A model generated the notes under the pieces. The model did no database searches. It had not been told where the DNA came from and was given only the letters and a program-made list of their open reading frames with translations. A program made the translations under genes and the position numbers. A DNA stretch of 21,074 nt, from assembly GCA_002453265.1 (NCBI GenBank), contig DKGK01000044.1, positions 683 to 21,756 of the forward strand, given 5' to 3'. Below, piece by piece: positions 7,786 to 15,092 of the stretch. Each line of letters opens with the position of its first letter. The first letter of the stretch is position 1. Source of the DNA: Flavobacteriales bacterium UBA6772. Its GTDB lineage: Bacteria > Bacteroidota > Bacteroidia > Flavobacteriales > UBA7430.

Positions 7786-9483
7786 CTAGTTTAAGCCTAA
7801 ATCTTTTTGAATTGCTGTTATTTTTTCAGCTAATTTAGATTTAACAAACGCATAATCTTCTTTAGAATTTAATTTTTCGTTCACCGAAAAGTAGAATTTT
7901 ATCTTAGGTTCTGTTCCCGAAGGGCGCGCTGTAAGTTTGGTTCCTTTAGCAGTAATAAACTGTAATACATTAGATTCAGGTAAACCTGTTTTATTAGTAT
8001 CTAAATAATCTATAAACTCAACAACCTCTTCTCCAACAATAGTTTTGGGTGTGTTTGATCTTAAGCCTTCTAACATAGCAGCAATTTCTGCAGCTCCATG
8101 CCTTCCTTTTTTAGTAATAGAAATAAGGTCTTCTAAATAAAAACCGTGTTCCATATACATCTCTTGCATTAAGTCGAAAAGATTTTTTCCATTACTCTTT
8201 GCCCAAGCAACCATTTCTGCAATTAAGGCACAAGACATTACCGCATCTTTATCTCTAACAAAGTCGCCAGCTAAATAACCGTAGCTTTCTTCTCCACCTC
8301 CAATAAACTGTTCTTTACCTTCTAAACCTCTAATTATAGCACCAATATGTTTAAATCCAGTAAGTGTGTTGTAAACTTTTACGCCATTTGCAACAGCCAT
8401 TACATCCATTAAGTTGGTAGTAACAATAGTTTTAGCAATAAATTCTTTGCCCGTAATTTTACCTAATTCTTTCCAACGAATAAGTAAATAATTAACTAAT
8501 AACGAACCGGTTTGGTTTCCATTTAATAGCACAAACTCACCACTTTTATTTGGTATAGCAATCCCTACCCTATCGGCATCTGGATCGGTTCCCATTACCA
8601 ACTCAGCACCTTTTTCTTTTGCCAAAGCAATCGCTAATTCTAAAGCAGCAGGCTCTTCTGGATTGGGAGATTTCACGGTTGGGAAATTCCCATCTATTAC
8701 ATCTTGCGATGCTACTGTAGATACATTCGTAAATCCGAATTCTTTTAATGCTTTAGGAACCATAACAGAGCCTGTACCATGAATACCTGTAAATACAATT
8801 GGTAAATCATTTTGTTCTGTAATAGCTTTAGGTGATAAACTAAGCGTTTTTAAACGCTTTATATACTCAGTATCCATTTCTTCACCTAAAGGTAAAATAA
8901 GCTCTTTTTTGGCTTTAAAATTCACTTCGTTAATTACTAAACTTCTAACCTTTTTAATTAATTCTACATCAAAAGGACTTACAATCTGACAACCATCGTC
9001 TCCATAAACTTTATAACCATTGTATTCTTTTGGGTTATGAGATGCTGTAATAACAATTCCGCTTTTACAATTAAGTTCTCTAACGGCAAAAGATAATTCT
9101 GGTGTAGGTCTTAAAGCTTCAAATAGGTGAACTTTTATTCCATTAGCCGATAAAACTTCTGCTGCAGTTTGAGCTAAGAAATCAGATTTATTTCTGCAAT
9201 CGTAAGCTATCGCAACAGCGATTTCTTCGCCAGGATACATTACTAATAATGTGTTTGCTAAACCTTGAGTAGCTTTACCAATAGTATATTTGTTTATACG
9301 ATTTGTACCAACACCCATAATACCGCGCATTCCACCAGTACCAAAATCTAAATCTTTATAAAAAGATTCAATTAAATCTTCGCCACCAGCAGAAATCAAA
9401 TCTTTAACTTCTTTTTGTGTGTTTAAATCGTAAGATTCTGTTAGCCATTTTTTTGCTAAGTCTATAATTTGATTATCCATCAT
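7786..9483 (-). CDS. Phospho-sugar mutase (phosphoglucomutase/phosphomannomutase family)
   Basis: A 565-residue alpha-D-phosphohexomutase that moves phosphate between C1 and C6 of a hexose, linking glycolysis to nucleotide-sugar synthesis. All four signatures are present: TASHNP with the phosphorylated Ser (S148), the metal loop GTDPDADR (D300, D302, D304), the sugar-specificity loop GGGEESYG (395-402) and the phosphate-binding loop ARPSGTEPK (about 519-527). TGGMRGIMG at 49-57 is also typical. GEESYG suggests a glucose/mannose-phosphate enzyme rather than a phosphoglucosamine mutase, but the exact substrate cannot be settled from sequence. The start overlaps the stop of the upstream transporter in an ATGATG string: using the first ATG gives a 4-nt overlap, the second 1 nt. 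Translation is therefore probably coupled. Confidence 0.95.
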   Translation of the reverse strand: MMDNQIIDLAKKWLTESYDLNTQKEVKDLISAGGEDLIESFYKDLDFGTGGMRGIMGVGTNRINKYTIGKATQGLANTLLVMYPGEEIAVAIAYDCRNKSDFLAQTAAEVLSANGIKVHLFEALRPTPELSFAVRELNCKSGIVITASHNPKEYNGYKVYGDDGCQIVSPFDVELIKKVRSLVINEVNFKAKKELILPLGEEMDTEYIKRLKTLSLSPKAITEQNDLPIVFTGIHGTGSVMVPKALKEFGFTNVSTVASQDVIDGNFPTVKSPNPEEPAALELAIALAKEKGAELVMGTDPDADRVGIAIPNKSGEFVLLNGNQTGSLLVNYLLIRWKELGKITGKEFIAKTIVTTNLMDVMAVANGVKVYNTLTGFKHIGAIIRGLEGKEQFIGGGEESYGYLAGDFVRDKDAVMSCALIAEMVAWAKSNGKNLFDLMQEMYMEHGFYLEDLISITKKGRHGAAEIAAMLEGLRSNTPKTIVGEEVVEFIDYLDTNKTGLPESNVLQFITAKGTKLTARPSGTEPKIKFYFSVNEKLNSKEDYAFVKSKLAEKITAIQKDLGLN

Positions 9484-10325
9484 TTTACTTCTTTGTATTT
9501 AAAAACTACATTTAATAGAACGCCCGAAAGTAGTAGTAAAATTCCCAAAATACTTAATAAAGAATAAGTTTCTCCAAAAAATAGGTAACCGTAGCCAAAA
9601 GCAAATAATACTCCTACATATTTATAGGTCATTATATTTCCAGCTTTATCACTTTGAATACCTTTAGTCATATATATTTGAGCAACTTGGGTAATTATTC
9701 CTAATAATAATAAATAGATCCAGTCTGTACCTACTGGTTGTACCCAATTAAAATAAGCTAAAATAGCCATAATTGGTGTTGCTACTAAAGGAAAGTAAAA
9801 GACGACTACTAAAGGGTTTTCTGTTGTTCTGAGTAATCGAATACAGTTATAAGCGATACCAGAAAAACATGCTGAAATTAATCCTATACCAACATATTTA
9901 AAAGAAATTTGTCCCGATATATCAAAACCTTTTAAGGTTAAAACACCTAAAAAAGCTAATGCGAAAAAGAACCATTGACGATTTTTAATTTTTTCTTTTA
10001 AAATAAATATAGCAAAGAATGCAGTAAATATCGGCGATAAATATTGAATAGTTACAGCTCCTGCGAGCGGAATATTTTGAAGTGTTATAAAAAATAAAGT
10101 AAGTGCCGTAACTCCAAATAAACCTCTTGCTAAAAGTATTTTTTTGTTATTTCCAAAAAGAGGTATTTTCTTCTGTTTTAAACTAGTAAAGCTTATGAGT
10201 AAAGAAACAAACGAACGAAAAAATACCAATTCGAAAACTGGAATATGTGGCAATGCTTTTACACACAAATGCATTAGAGAAAATGCAAAGGAAGAAATAA
10301 GCATATACTGAGCACCTTTGTTCAT
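9480..10325 (-). CDS. EamA/DMT-superfamily transporter
   Basis: A 281-residue, strongly hydrophobic inner-membrane protein with about ten predicted helices in two similar halves, the normal layout of EamA-domain drug/metabolite transporters. Visible landmarks include the early FFRSFVSLLISF segment, LKEKIKNRQW between halves, and a late FGETYSLLSILGILLLLSGV helix pair (FGE..S..), which is a typical second-repeat ending. Substrate unknown. It is the first gene of a two-gene minus-strand unit with the phospho-sugar mutase; no functional link between the two is evident beyond the translational overlap. A -7-like TACATTAG (10340-10347, minus) stands 15 nt before the ATG. Confidence 0.88.
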   Translation of the reverse strand: MNKGAQYMLISSFAFSLMHLCVKALPHIPVFELVFFRSFVSLLISFTSLKQKKIPLFGNNKKILLARGLFGVTALTLFFITLQNIPLAGAVTIQYLSPIFTAFFAIFILKEKIKNRQWFFFALAFLGVLTLKGFDISGQISFKYVGIGLISACFSGIAYNCIRLLRTTENPLVVVFYFPLVATPIMAILAYFNWVQPVGTDWIYLLLLGIITQVAQIYMTKGIQSDKAGNIMTYKYVGVLFAFGYGYLFFGETYSLLSILGILLLLSGVLLNVVFKYKEVK

Positions 10326-10427
10326 TTATTAATTTTTGGCTAATGTAAGAAATAGCAATCATTTTTATAAAATCTATTTAATTTCTTCTTCGTATTTATT
10401 CTTTAATTTATATTTTAAACATAAAAA

Positions 10428-10449
10428 AAGCCTCGATAAATCGAGGCTT
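10428..10449 (-). terminator. Intrinsic terminator of the thioredoxin-like gene
   Basis: On the minus strand AAGCCTCGA, loop TTTA, TCGAGGCTT is a perfect 9-bp hairpin followed by a run of T. It lies 8 nt past the stop codon at 10458. Confidence 0.88.
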
Positions 10450-10457
10450 ATATTTTA

Positions 10458-11801
10458 TTAAAAGTTTGCTTTAAGAAATTTGAGTACTTCTTGTTTTCCT
10501 TTTGGTTTGGCAACAATTTCCATGTTGCTATCTAAAACAAACCAAGATGGGGTTTTGTTAATTTTATAATCTAAACAAACAGGTGATTTATAGTTTCCAA
10601 ATTGTGAAACATTTTTCCAATTGAAGTTTTTCTCCTCTACTGTGTTTTTCCATTTTGTTGGATTAACATCTAAAGCCACTCCAATAACTTCTAAACCTTT
10701 TGGTTTATATTCGTTATAAACAGGAACAAAACCAGGTAAATCTCTCATACAGTGGGGACAGTGTGTAGCCCAAAACATAATGATTGTATACTTATTGTTT
10801 GCACAAGTATTTTTAAGGTTTACATCTGCTCCATAATTACTTTTAATAGTAAAATCTGGTGGTATACTTCCAATTTGTAGATTCTTAATTAAATCAGCCT
10901 TCTGACGAAGTAAATCGTTTATTTCAATATCTCCACAAGCTTCTCCATAAAAATATTCTTCCATTATATAAGTAGCAACATCTTCTAAACCAGACCCATA
11001 AAAACCATCTAGTAAATTATATAATCCAAATTCAAATACTTTTTCATTCTGTTTTGCTTTTTTCATTATATCATCTACAGCATTGTAATACCCAACTTCG
11101 GTATGTCCGCTATGCTTAATTATATAATCCTGAAAACGAGTTGCAAAAACATCTGATCTAATAAAGTTTTCGTTTGTAAAATCTAAATCATCAAAATACT
11201 TAGCTTTATCTTTAGGGTTACTTGCTAAACTAGCGACTTTTGCAGCAGAGAAAAAAGTAGTAGGGTATTTATTAATTACCGTTTGCACAAAATTAAAATT
11301 CTCTTTTTCTAGTTTATTTATCTCATTAGTCATCTCGTTAACTTTTGCATCGTTACTTTGAGATCTAAATTGTCCTCTTTGTTGTTTTAAAGCTTTTATT
11401 TTTTTCTGAATGGATCCGTCTTTGTTTTTAAATTCCCAGTAAGCTTTGTTTTCGCTAGACTTTAAAACCGTTAAGCCTTTTTCTAAACGAACTTGAGAAA
11501 AAGCTAAACTTACAACTGGTTCAATAGGATTTAAAATAACAGACACAATATTATTTTCATTGCCTAAAGCAATTTTATAATATCCTTTTGGATACGATTT
11601 ATAGGTAAAAGAAAAGGATCCATCTGCTAATACTTTCGTGCTGTCAATTTTATATTTATACTTTCCTTCGGTTCGGTATAAATCTACTTGCTTATTTGCT
11701 TGTCGCTGAATAGTTAATTTTCCTTTTAAAGTTTGAGCTTTTGAAACACTCGAAAAGTTTAAAGATAAAATGGCTATAAAAACTAAAAATATATTCTTCA
11801 T
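10458..11801 (-). CDS. Exported thioredoxin-like (TlpA/AhpC-TSA type) thiol-disulfide protein
   Basis: A 447-residue protein with signal peptide MKNIFLVFIAILSLNFSSVSKAQ, so it acts in the periplasm or at the envelope. The N-terminal region (about 25-110) resembles the DUF4369 beta domain often fused to such proteins in Bacteroidota. A helical, Lys-rich middle (about 120-300) follows. The C-terminal thioredoxin fold runs from about 315 to 447, with active-site WATHCPHC (C348, C351) and the cis-Pro loop KTPSWF (P418). CPHC rather than CGPC is common in TlpA/ResA-like and DsbA-like proteins. A second Cys pair region (FGNYKSPVCLDY) lies before the cis-Pro. Likely role: reduction or exchange of disulfides in exported proteins; partner unknown. 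Single-gene unit with a good upstream promoter and its own terminator. Confidence 0.92.
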   Translation of the reverse strand: MKNIFLVFIAILSLNFSSVSKAQTLKGKLTIQRQANKQVDLYRTEGKYKYKIDSTKVLADGSFSFTYKSYPKGYYKIALGNENNIVSVILNPIEPVVSLAFSQVRLEKGLTVLKSSENKAYWEFKNKDGSIQKKIKALKQQRGQFRSQSNDAKVNEMTNEINKLEKENFNFVQTVINKYPTTFFSAAKVASLASNPKDKAKYFDDLDFTNENFIRSDVFATRFQDYIIKHSGHTEVGYYNAVDDIMKKAKQNEKVFEFGLYNLLDGFYGSGLEDVATYIMEEYFYGEACGDIEINDLLRQKADLIKNLQIGSIPPDFTIKSNYGADVNLKNTCANNKYTIIMFWATHCPHCMRDLPGFVPVYNEYKPKGLEVIGVALDVNPTKWKNTVEEKNFNWKNVSQFGNYKSPVCLDYKINKTPSWFVLDSNMEIVAKPKGKQEVLKFLKANF

Positions 11802-11823
11802 TTTTTTTGAAAATTTATGAGCA

Positions 11824-11854
11824 CTAAATTAAATGTTTTTTAACGAAAAACAAA
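11824..11854 (-). promoter_or_regulatory. Promoter of the thioredoxin-like gene
   Basis: On the minus strand TTTG (11854-11851), a 19-nt spacer, then TAATTTAG (11831-11824), one mismatch from TAnnTTTG. The 19-nt spacing matches the Bacteroidota -33/-7 arrangement. Predicted leader about 16 nt to the ATG at 11801. Confidence 0.55.
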
Positions 11855-12110
11855 ACTAAGATTAATAGCCAGTAACTTCCTATAATTTCAAAAACTTTAA
11901 TAAAATTTAACAATCAAAAAATAATCATCTATATATAATACAATAGTAATTTTTTCATTTATCCTCTTTTTCAAAATTGAAATATATATGTATATATTAT
12001 GTCCTGTTAATAGCTTGTATAAAATAAGTAGCACAGTGTAGGATTAACTACTTGTAAAATAAGCTCCACATTATTTATAGGTTTATGAACATGTATTATA
12101 TTTGAAAATC

Positions 12111-12148
12111 AATTACTTAATTGAGTAATTAACAGTTGTTAATAACTG
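12111..12148. repeat. Two consecutive imperfect palindromes
   Basis: A 20-bp dyad with arms AATTACT/AGTAATT (12111-12130, 18 of 20 symmetric) and a 16-bp dyad with arms CAGTT/AACTG (12133-12148, 14 of 16 symmetric). Their centres are exactly 20 bp apart. They begin 6 nt after a perfect TATATTTG element. They could be operators or small hairpins of an unannotated transcript, or chance in AT-rich DNA. Confidence 0.3.
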
Positions 12149-12445
12149 AAATATATAGTTATTAATTAATAAATATTTTAGTATTTTATTGTTCATATCT
12201 GTATTAGCTTATTACTTTATATGCTGATAAAAAACAAATAAGTTTACTTGACTTTTAAATAAAAATAGTCCCTTATAAAAACTTTTATACAATCCTAAAC
12301 AAATTTTTTAGATTCGATTAACTATTAATTATTCTAATGAATAAAATATTGTTAATAAACTGTAATTGAATATAAGGTACTTACGTACGATATTAACAAT
12401 AATATTTATGAATGTTTATAACGCAAATTCAATTTTTATAAACCT

Positions 12446-12453
12446 TATATTTG
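12446..12453 (+). promoter_or_regulatory. -7 promoter element of the rpiB operon
   Basis: TATATTTG is a perfect TAnnTTTG match ending 18 nt before the rpiB ATG, predicting a leader of about 12 nt. No TTTG is present at the usual -33 distance. Confidence 0.6.
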
Positions 12454-12471
12454 TACTCTAAAACATACACT

Positions 12472-12903
12472 ATGAAAATTGCTATTGCATCAGATCATGC
12501 TGGAGTTGATTATAAAGCTCGTTTGATAAGTTATTTAGAATTCAATGGATTTCAAGTTTCCGACTTAGGTCCAATGACGGAAGATAGTGTAGATTATCCA
12601 GACTACGGACATAAAGTTGCCGAAGCTGTAAGTTCTAAAATTGTTGATTTTGGTATTCTTTTTTGCGGTAGCGGAAACGGAATTAATATGAGTGCAAACA
12701 AACATCAAGCTGTACGTTCTGCTTTGTGTTGGAAAAAAGAAATTGCAGAATTAGCAAGACTTCATAACGATGCAAACATTTTAACTATGCCTGCCCGTTT
12801 TATTTCGTACGAAGAAGCTCAAGAAATTACAGGCTTGTTTTTAGCTACCGATTTCGAAGGTGGACGTCATTTAAAAAGAGTTACCAAAATAGCCTGTTGT
12901 TAA
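12472..12903 (+). CDS. rpiB: Ribose-5-phosphate isomerase B
   Basis: Interconverts ribose 5-phosphate and ribulose 5-phosphate in the pentose phosphate pathway. The ATG at 12472 gives 143 residues starting MKIAIASDHAGVDYK, the normal RpiB N-terminus. A longer in-frame start would sit on the promoter element and is rejected. Family landmarks: SDHAG (D8, H9), the DYPDY substrate loop (41-45), FCGSGNGINMSANK with catalytic-base Cys C65, VRSALCW, ARLHNDAN with H98, and EGGRHLKRV near the end. Length matches the family. A Cys-Cys pair ends the protein. It is the first gene of a tight plus-strand unit: the peptidase start follows its stop after one nucleotide. Some RpiB homologues act on allose or galactose phosphates, so alternative substrates are possible. 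Confidence 0.96.
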   Translation: MKIAIASDHAGVDYKARLISYLEFNGFQVSDLGPMTEDSVDYPDYGHKVAEAVSSKIVDFGILFCGSGNGINMSANKHQAVRSALCWKKEIAELARLHNDANILTMPARFISYEEAQEITGLFLATDFEGGRHLKRVTKIACC

Positions 12904-12904
12904 T

Positions 12905-14437
12905 ATGAAAAAAGTTTTATTTTCTTTCGTTACCCTTTTATCTATTTCTACTTTTGCACAAGACAGTATCGCAATAAATTTTGCCAATACTATAAATGTT
13001 GAAGATTTAAAGGAGCACTTATATATTTTAGCTACTGACTCTTTAGAAGGTAGAGAAACAGGTCAAAAAGGTCAAAAATTAGCAGCAGATTATATTGCAC
13101 GACATTTTGAATCTATTGGTATTGCTCCTTATAATGGTGAAACATATTATCAGGACTTTCCTCTTTTATCTCAGACTCTATTTAATAGTAGTTTAACTAT
13201 AAGTAAGGAATTTAATTTTTTAGAAGAGTATTATACCTTTCCTTTTTTTGGTTCTACCTCACTAGATTTTGAATCTATTCAATGTATTGGTTTTGGTATT
13301 GACGAAAATGATTGTTCGGATTATAGATCTATAGATGTTAAAGATAAAGTAGTATTGATTTTTGCAATTGATTTATTACGCGAAAAAGAAAAGTCTAAAA
13401 TTGCTAATATTGAAACTATTGATTGGGAATACCAACTTGAAAAAGCTTATCAACACGGAGCTAAAGCAGTATTTTTTGTAGATAAGAATGTAAAGAATAA
13501 ATTAAAAAAATACAGTGCTTATTTTAAAAAAGAAAAAAGAAATTCGTTGATTAACAACGCTAAATTTAAACTTCCATTTGCTTTTATTGATGCTGAAGAT
13601 TTAGATAATACCTTAGCTATTTCTACTAAGAAATTACTTAAAAAAGTAGGCCGTTGTAAATACCCATCTTTTAAAGTAATAGGTTCTTTTTCTACTATTG
13701 TAAAAGAAAACCTATTGCAAGGAGAAAACGTATTAGGGTATTTGGAAGGCTCCGATTTAAAAGAAGAGCTTTTGGTTATTACTGCACATTACGATCATTT
13801 AGGTATTCATAATGGTGTTATACATAATGGGGCAGATGATGATGGTTCAGGAACAGTAGCTATACTAGAATTAGCAGAAGCTTTTGCAAAAGCTAAGGCG
13901 GCAGGAAGTGGTCCTCGTAGATCTATTTTATTTATGCCTGTAGCAGGAGAAGAAATGGGTTTATTAGGTTCTTCTTATTATGCAGAAAATCCTATTTTTC
14001 CTTTAGAAAATACAATAGCCGATTTAAATATTGATATGATTGGGAGAATGGATGACAAACATGAAGGAAATCCAGACTACGTCTATTTAATAGGAGCAGA
14101 TAAATTAAGTACAGAGTTGCATCAAATTTCTGAAGATGCTAATACTTATTATACACAACTAGAGTTAGATTATACTTTTAACGATCCAGAAGATCCTAAT
14201 CGTTTTTACTATCGTTCCGATCATTATAATTTTGCAAAGAATAATATTCCTGTTATTTTTTACTTTAACGGAGTGCATGCAGACTACCATAAATCAAGCG
14301 ATACGGTAGATAAAATACATTTTGGAAAAATTGCTTCTATATCTAAACTCATTTTTCATACGGCTTGGCAATTGGTAAACCAAAACAAGCGTATTGAGGT
14401 TGATGTACAAAGTAATTTTAAAAACGACCGAAAATAA
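12905..14437 (+). CDS. Exported M28-family zinc aminopeptidase
   Basis: A 510-residue metallopeptidase with signal peptide MKKVLFSFVTLLSISTFAQ. The co-catalytic two-zinc site of family M28 is complete: H295 (TAHYDHLG), D312 (NGADDDGSG), the Glu pair E349/E350 (PVAGEEMGLLG), D377 (NIDMIG) and H462 (ADYHKSSDT). About 125-270 holds an inserted region consistent with a PA-like domain (KDKVVLIFAI, GAKAVFFV). The likely role is removal of N-terminal residues from peptides in the periplasm or outside. The downstream DUF1569 gene overlaps its stop by 1 nt (TAATG), and rpiB lies 1 nt upstream, so the three are almost certainly co-transcribed. Why a sugar isomerase and an exported peptidase share a unit is not clear. 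Confidence 0.94.
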   Translation: MKKVLFSFVTLLSISTFAQDSIAINFANTINVEDLKEHLYILATDSLEGRETGQKGQKLAADYIARHFESIGIAPYNGETYYQDFPLLSQTLFNSSLTISKEFNFLEEYYTFPFFGSTSLDFESIQCIGFGIDENDCSDYRSIDVKDKVVLIFAIDLLREKEKSKIANIETIDWEYQLEKAYQHGAKAVFFVDKNVKNKLKKYSAYFKKEKRNSLINNAKFKLPFAFIDAEDLDNTLAISTKKLLKKVGRCKYPSFKVIGSFSTIVKENLLQGENVLGYLEGSDLKEELLVITAHYDHLGIHNGVIHNGADDDGSGTVAILELAEAFAKAKAAGSGPRRSILFMPVAGEEMGLLGSSYYAENPIFPLENTIADLNIDMIGRMDDKHEGNPDYVYLIGADKLSTELHQISEDANTYYTQLELDYTFNDPEDPNRFYYRSDHYNFAKNNIPVIFYFNGVHADYHKSSDTVDKIHFGKIASISKLIFHTAWQLVNQNKRIEVDVQSNFKNDRK

Positions 14438-14898
14438 TGTTTTACACTTGGGTAGATGATAAAGAAAAGCTGGAAGAAACTTTAGGTTTATTAACTTCCT
14501 CTAGCCCTGCTTTGTGGGGTAGAATGGATGCACAGCAAATGGTGGAACACCTGATTTTGCTTTATGATATTTCTAATAAAAAAAAAGAAACCCCGATTTT
14601 AACTCCAGAAAAATACCTGTATAAATCACAAGCATTTTTAAGGAGTGAGGAATTGATGCCTAAGAATTTTGTGGCTAAATTTTTACCTATCGATCCTATT
14701 CCTTATACCTATACTTCTTTAGAAGAAGCAATCAGTAAGCTTTTTTACTCCTTAGATTCTTTCGATTCTTACTGGAAAGGTAGAGAAGAGGAAACACTTA
14801 ATCACCCCGTGTTTGGGAAGCTTAATAAAGAGCTATGGGATAGAGTTCATAACAAACACATACACCATCATTTTTTACAATTTGCATTAATTAAATAA
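14437..14898 (+). CDS. DUF1569/DinB-like protein
   Basis: A 153-residue cytosolic protein resembling DUF1569/DinB-superfamily proteins, which form a four-helix bundle often binding a metal through His residues. Visible features are LWGRMDAQQMVEHL (W27, M30, Q33, H38), which matches the family's W-G-x-M-x-xxQMxxH pattern, and a His-rich C-terminus (HNKHIHHHFLQF, H138, H141, H143-145), which would supply further ligands. Function is unknown; related DinB-like proteins include thiol-dependent transferases. The start overlaps the M28 peptidase stop by 1 nt, so translation is likely coupled. It is the last gene of the rpiB unit; no terminator hairpin was seen before the next promoter at 14934. Confidence 0.75.
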   Translation: MFYTWVDDKEKLEETLGLLTSSSPALWGRMDAQQMVEHLILLYDISNKKKETPILTPEKYLYKSQAFLRSEELMPKNFVAKFLPIDPIPYTYTSLEEAISKLFYSLDSFDSYWKGREEETLNHPVFGKLNKELWDRVHNKHIHHHFLQFALIK

Positions 14899-14933
14899 TT
14901 TATTAAGAATTAATCTAAATAAAAATAAAAGCT

Positions 14934-14941
14934 TATTTTTG
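14934..14941 (+). promoter_or_regulatory. -7 promoter element of the small Cys-rich gene
   Basis: TATTTTTG matches TAnnTTTG exactly and lies 28 nt ahead of the GTG at 14970, predicting a leader of about 22 nt. No -33 TTTG was found at the usual distance. It gives the small gene independent transcription from the rpiB unit. Confidence 0.55.
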
Positions 14942-14969
14942 CCGTCTAATATGATTACCAATATTTAAG

Positions 14970-15092
14970 GTGGCTAAGAATAAAGATAAAAAATTAAAAA
15001 AAGTAAAGAGTGAATGCTGTGAAAAGTATTTGCGTAAAAACAAGGCTTGTAAATCTTGTCCTTTGCGAATGTGTGCGAAGTCGATTGTTTAA
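14970..15092 (+). CDS. Small Lys/Cys-rich protein (40 residues, GTG start)
   Basis: An open frame from GTG at 14970 to TAA at 15092. The protein starts MAKNKDKKLKKVKSECCEKY and ends in the pattern CKSCPLRMCAKSIV. It has a Lys-rich basic N-terminus and five Cys: an adjacent CC pair, a CxxC and a further Cys five residues on, a spacing that suits a small zinc or metal site. No in-frame ATG exists upstream before a stop, so GTG is the only long start. A perfect TAnnTTTG element upstream supports it as real. Short basic CC...CxxCP proteins occur in other Bacteroidota to my recollection, but I cannot name a family. It ends directly against the stop codon of the convergent GH3 gene (15093), with no spacer. 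Confidence 0.62.
   Translation: MAKNKDKKLKKVKSECCEKYLRKNKACKSCPLRMCAKSIV

Larger units (their letters stand above)
11802..12471. other. Long AT-rich intergenic region without a gene
   Basis: About 670 nt separating the divergent thioredoxin-like gene and rpiB. It is visibly richer in A/T than its neighbours, and I find no open frame longer than about 17 codons in the frames I walked. Besides the two gene-proximal promoters it contains a lone perfect TATATTTG element (12097-12104, plus) followed by imperfect dyads at 12111-12130 and 12133-12148. No tRNA, recognisable riboswitch or mobile-element end is visible. Confidence 0.7.

Noticed and set aside
12159..12172. 14-bp palindrome TTATTAATTAATAA in the large gap
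   Set aside because: Made only of A and T in an AT-rich stretch, so symmetry is expected by chance.
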